DNA from: Candidatus Rokuibacteriota bacterium
GTDB lineage: Bacteria; Methylomirabilota; Methylomirabilia; Rokubacteriales; JACPHL01
NCBI GenBank assembly: GCA_016188625.1
Contig: JACPHL010000100.1
Span: forward strand, 1-8,620
Length of the DNA stretch: 8,620 nt
Reading direction: 5' to 3'
Part shown: positions 5,304 to 8,620 of the stretch, piece by piece
How positions within the stretch are numbered: position 1 is the first letter of the stretch
How the letters are laid out: every line of letters begins with the position of its first letter
Position numbers and translations under genes: made by a program
The notes under the pieces: model-generated
What the model saw: the letters and a program-made list of their open reading frames with translations, nothing else
The model's database searches: none
Told to the model about the DNA's origin: nothing

Positions 5304-6620
5304 GATGAGAAGCAGGTAGAGGTCCATCAGGTTGGTCCGGGTCGCGCCGGTCACCACGAGGTCCCCGAGAGCGTGGAAGAAGGTATAGGAATCATTCTCT
5401 CCCAGGGCACGCCGGGGGTCGAGGCCGAGGGCCCGGGCGCGCCTCACCGTCTCCCCGTCAGCCAGGGCGCCCGCCGCATCGGTGGGGCCGTCGGTCCCGT
5501 CCGTCCCCGCCGCGAGGACCAGAATCCCCGGAAGATCCTGAAGTTCCAGGGCCGCGGCCAGGCAGAGCTCCTGACAGCGCCCGCCGCGGCCGTCCCCGCG
5601 CACGGTCACCGTCGTCTCCCCCCCGGCGATCAGGCAGGCAGGCGGCGGGATCGGGCGCCTGAAGGCGACGACCTCCTTGACGAAGGAAGCGAAGGCCCGG
5701 CCGACCTCTCGGGCCTCGCCCTGGAGACTCCGGCTGAGCAGGAGCGGGGTAAGCCCATGTCGCCGCGCCTCTTCCACGGCGCGCTCCACCACCAGCGAGT
5801 TGTTCCCGATCACGACGTTCAGGACGCGGGCGAAGAGGGGATCACCCGCCTTCGGGGTCTCGGGGATCTCCCTGCGGGCTCCCGTCTCGAGGTGGCGCCG
5901 GACGGAGGCGGGGACGGCCTCGAGGAGCCCGAAGCGGCCGAGGATCTCGAGGGCTCCGACGTAGGTGGAGTCGTCGGGGGCGGTCGGCCCCGAGGCGATC
6001 ACGTCGAGGGGATCGCCGATGACATCCGAGAGGAGGAGGCTCACGACCGGGGCGGGCGCGGCAGCCCGGGCGAGCTGCCCCCCCTTGATCCGGGAGAGGT
6101 GCTTCCGGACCGCGTTCAGCTCGTTGATGGTCGCCCCGGCCTCGAGGAGCAAGCGGGTCACCCGGCGCTTCTCCTCCAGGCCCACCCCGGCGACCGGGAG
6201 CGGGGTCAGGGCCGAGCCGCCCCCCGAGATGAGGCAGAGGACGAGGTCTTCGGGCCCCGCGGAGCGGGCCAGCTCGACGATCCCCTCCGCGGCCCGGAGG
6301 CCGCGCTCGTCGGGGATCGGGTGGCTCGCCTCCACCTGGCGGATGCGCCTCGTCGGGTAGAGGGCCCCCTCCTTGACCACCACCAGCCCGTCGGCGATCC
6401 GCTCCCCGAGGAGCCGCTCCAGGGTCTGGGCCATGGCCCCCGAGGCCTTCCCCGCCCCCACCACGAGGAGGCGGCGGACGCGCTCCAGGTCGAAGGCCCG
6501 GTCATGGACGACGAGGTGGGCGCCCTCGAGCCGGACCGCGGCCGGGATGAGCCGGGCCGGATCGCCGGCCTCGAGGGCCGCGCGGAAGATCGCCAGACCG
6601 GCGGCGCGCAGGTCGGGCAC
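5289..6620 (-). CDS. gckA: Glycerate 2-kinase (GckA/MOFRL family)
   Basis: A 443-residue glycerate kinase of the DUF4147/MOFRL type, which phosphorylates D-glycerate to 2-phosphoglycerate in the cytosol. Older databases label relatives hydroxypyruvate reductase (TtuD). The N-terminal domain has VVGAGKASGAMA (53-64), SHPIPDE (99-105), LISGGGSAL (130-138), NAVRKHLSRIKGG (169-181) and LSDVIGDPLDVIASGPT (197-213). The C-terminal MOFRL domain has AGGETTVTV (332-340), GRGGRCQEL (344-352), AGTDGTDGPTDAAGA (371-385) and ENDSYTFF (408-415). The final block reads TGATRTNLMDLYLLLI where relatives usually have TGPTGTNVNDLYLLLI, and the protein ends in SEGG, encoded by the downstream hairpin repeat. Start GTG at 6620 lies 10 nt after the aminotransferase stop and lacks a clear Shine-Dalgarno, so translation is probably coupled. 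With the aminotransferase it may serve serine, hydroxypyruvate or glyoxylate metabolism. Confidence 0.92.
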   Translation of the reverse strand: MPDLRAAGLAIFRAALEAGDPARLIPAAVRLEGAHLVVHDRAFDLERVRRLLVVGAGKASGAMAQTLERLLGERIADGLVVVKEGALYPTRRIRQVEASHPIPDERGLRAAEGIVELARSAGPEDLVLCLISGGGSALTPLPVAGVGLEEKRRVTRLLLEAGATINELNAVRKHLSRIKGGQLARAAAPAPVVSLLLSDVIGDPLDVIASGPTAPDDSTYVGALEILGRFGLLEAVPASVRRHLETGARREIPETPKAGDPLFARVLNVVIGNNSLVVERAVEEARRHGLTPLLLSRSLQGEAREVGRAFASFVKEVVAFRRPIPPPACLIAGGETTVTVRGDGRGGRCQELCLAAALELQDLPGILVLAAGTDGTDGPTDAAGALADGETVRRARALGLDPRRALGENDSYTFFHALGDLVVTGATRTNLMDLYLLLISEGG

Positions 6621-6630
6621 GAGGCGGCGG

Positions 6631-7794
<1,164 letters not shown>

Positions 7795-7810
7795 GCCGCC
7801 GCCCCGGCGG

Positions 7811-8620
7811 CTACGGGGTGGGGGGCCGCTGGATCTCGCAGACCTCGCCCTCCTCGCGCAGCTCGGTGATGGTGGGGTGGTCCGAGCAGACCGGGCAGTC
7901 CGGGTCGCGGCGGACGGCCACCTCGCGGAACTCGGTGGTCGCGGCGTCGAAGAGGAGGATCCTGCCGGCCCGGGTCTCCCCCGTCCCCAGGAGGATCTTC
8001 AGGGCTTCCACGGCCTGGAGGGTCCCCATGACCCCGGCCACGGCCCCGAGGATCCCGGCTTCCTCGCAGGAGGGGATCAGGCCGGCGGGCGGGGGCTTGC
8101 GGAAGATGCAGCGGTAACACGCCCCCCGGCCCGGCAGGATCGTGAAGAGCTGGCCGTCGAAGCGGAGGATCCCGGCGAGGACCAGGGGCTTCCCCAGCAT
8201 CACGCAGGCGTCGTTGACGAGGAACTTGGTGGGGAAGTTGTCCGAGCCATCCAGGACGATGTCGTACCCCCGGATGATCTCGAGGGCGTTGGCCGCCGTG
8301 AGGCGCTCGTGATAGGGGACCACCCGGATGTCGGGGTTGAGCCCCTCCATCCGCTCCTGGGCCGAGAAGACCTTGGGGCGGTCGAGGTCCTTCGTCGAGT
8401 GGAGGACCTGCCGCTGGAGGTTGGAGAGGTCCACCACATCGGCGTCGATCACCCCGATGGTCCCGACCCCGGCCGCGGCGAGGTAGAGCCCGGCGGGGGA
8501 GCCGAGGCCGCCGGCCCCCACGATGAGGGCCTTCCCAGCCAGGAGCTTCTTCTGGCCCTTCCCCCCCACCTCGGGGAGGATGATGTGGCGGCTGTAGCGC
8601 TTGATCTGCTCCTCGGTGAA
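7811..8620 (-). CDS. moeB: ThiF/MoeB-family adenylyltransferase (5' end outside window)
   Basis: An E1-like enzyme that adenylates the C-terminus of a small ubiquitin-fold sulfur carrier (MoaD, ThiS or similar). The 269 visible residues begin FTEEQIKRYSRHIILPEVGG, so only a few residues are missing upstream. Counting from there, the ATP-binding loop GAGGLGSP is at 35-42 and IDADVVDLSNLQRQ at 58-71 with the key arginine 70. Lys83 lies in RPKV and Asp127 in LDGSDNFPTK. The zinc cysteine pairs are CYRC (168, 171) and CPVC (242, 245), and the conserved Cys185 is in IPSCEEAG. It ends at ...CEIQRPPTP with no C-terminal rhodanese domain, so it is the short MoeB/ThiF form, not MoeZ-like. GTG at 8569 is internal to the conserved domain and not the true start. 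The carrier partner is not in the window, so MoeB versus ThiF versus a cysteine-pathway paralogue cannot be settled. Confidence 0.9.
   Translation of the reverse strand, partial: FTEEQIKRYSRHIILPEVGGKGQKKLLAGKALIVGAGGLGSPAGLYLAAAGVGTIGVIDADVVDLSNLQRQVLHSTKDLDRPKVFSAQERMEGLNPDIRVVPYHERLTAANALEIIRGYDIVLDGSDNFPTKFLVNDACVMLGKPLVLAGILRFDGQLFTILPGRGACYRCIFRKPPPAGLIPSCEEAGILGAVAGVMGTLQAVEALKILLGTGETRAGRILLFDAATTEFREVAVRRDPDCPVCSDHPTITELREEGEVCEIQRPPTP

Overview
The window is very GC-rich. All seven protein-coding genes lie on the minus strand, so transcription runs from high to low coordinates. Four genes start with GTG, and neighbouring genes abut or overlap. The gene content is bacterial housekeeping. 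High GC, tight packing and G-rich intergenic hairpins suggest a soil or metagenome bacterium, perhaps of the Rokubacteria/Methylomirabilota type. That assignment is an impression, not something the sequence proves.

Region 1 (8620 down to 5289) is one transcription unit. It holds a ThiF/MoeB-type adenylyltransferase, whose N-terminus lies just outside the window, then a class I/II PLP aminotransferase, then a glycerate 2-kinase of the GckA/MOFRL family. Gaps between the genes are 16 and 10 nt. Aminotransferase plus glycerate kinase would fit amino-acid nitrogen removal feeding hydroxypyruvate/glycerate metabolism, but the aminotransferase substrate cannot be read from sequence.

Region 2 (5288-4730) is about 560 bp without a convincing gene. 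It carries two copies of an ~80-bp two-hairpin repeat. Their stems are preserved by a compensatory base-pair swap, and the right-hand copy supplies the stop codon of the glycerate kinase. Between them lies a short run of DnaA-box-like 9-mers. A good sigma-70-type promoter (TTGACC-N17-TATCCT) sits so close to the rlmN start codon that its transcript should be leaderless or nearly so.

Region 3 (4729-1) is a second operon: rlmN, mtaB, mtnP (MTA phosphorylase), a PfkB-family sugar/nucleoside kinase, and a larE-type sulfur transferase. Junctions are a 4-nt ATGA overlap, two 8-nt GTGxCTGA overlaps and a 2-nt gap. Two radical-SAM RNA-modification enzymes sit with a phosphorylase that could clear SAM-derived nucleosides (MTA, and possibly 5'-deoxyadenosine), so I suggest modification coupled to by-product salvage. 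The larE gene is broken at its 5' end. Its ribosome-binding site and first ~15 codons are normal, but the stretch encoding the SGGxDS ATP-binding loop is absent and the frame is shifted. It is either a pseudogene by small deletion or an assembly error.

I see no phage, IS, CRISPR or defence system. The observations most worth a second look are the larE deletion, the paired hairpin repeats and the DnaA-box-like array.
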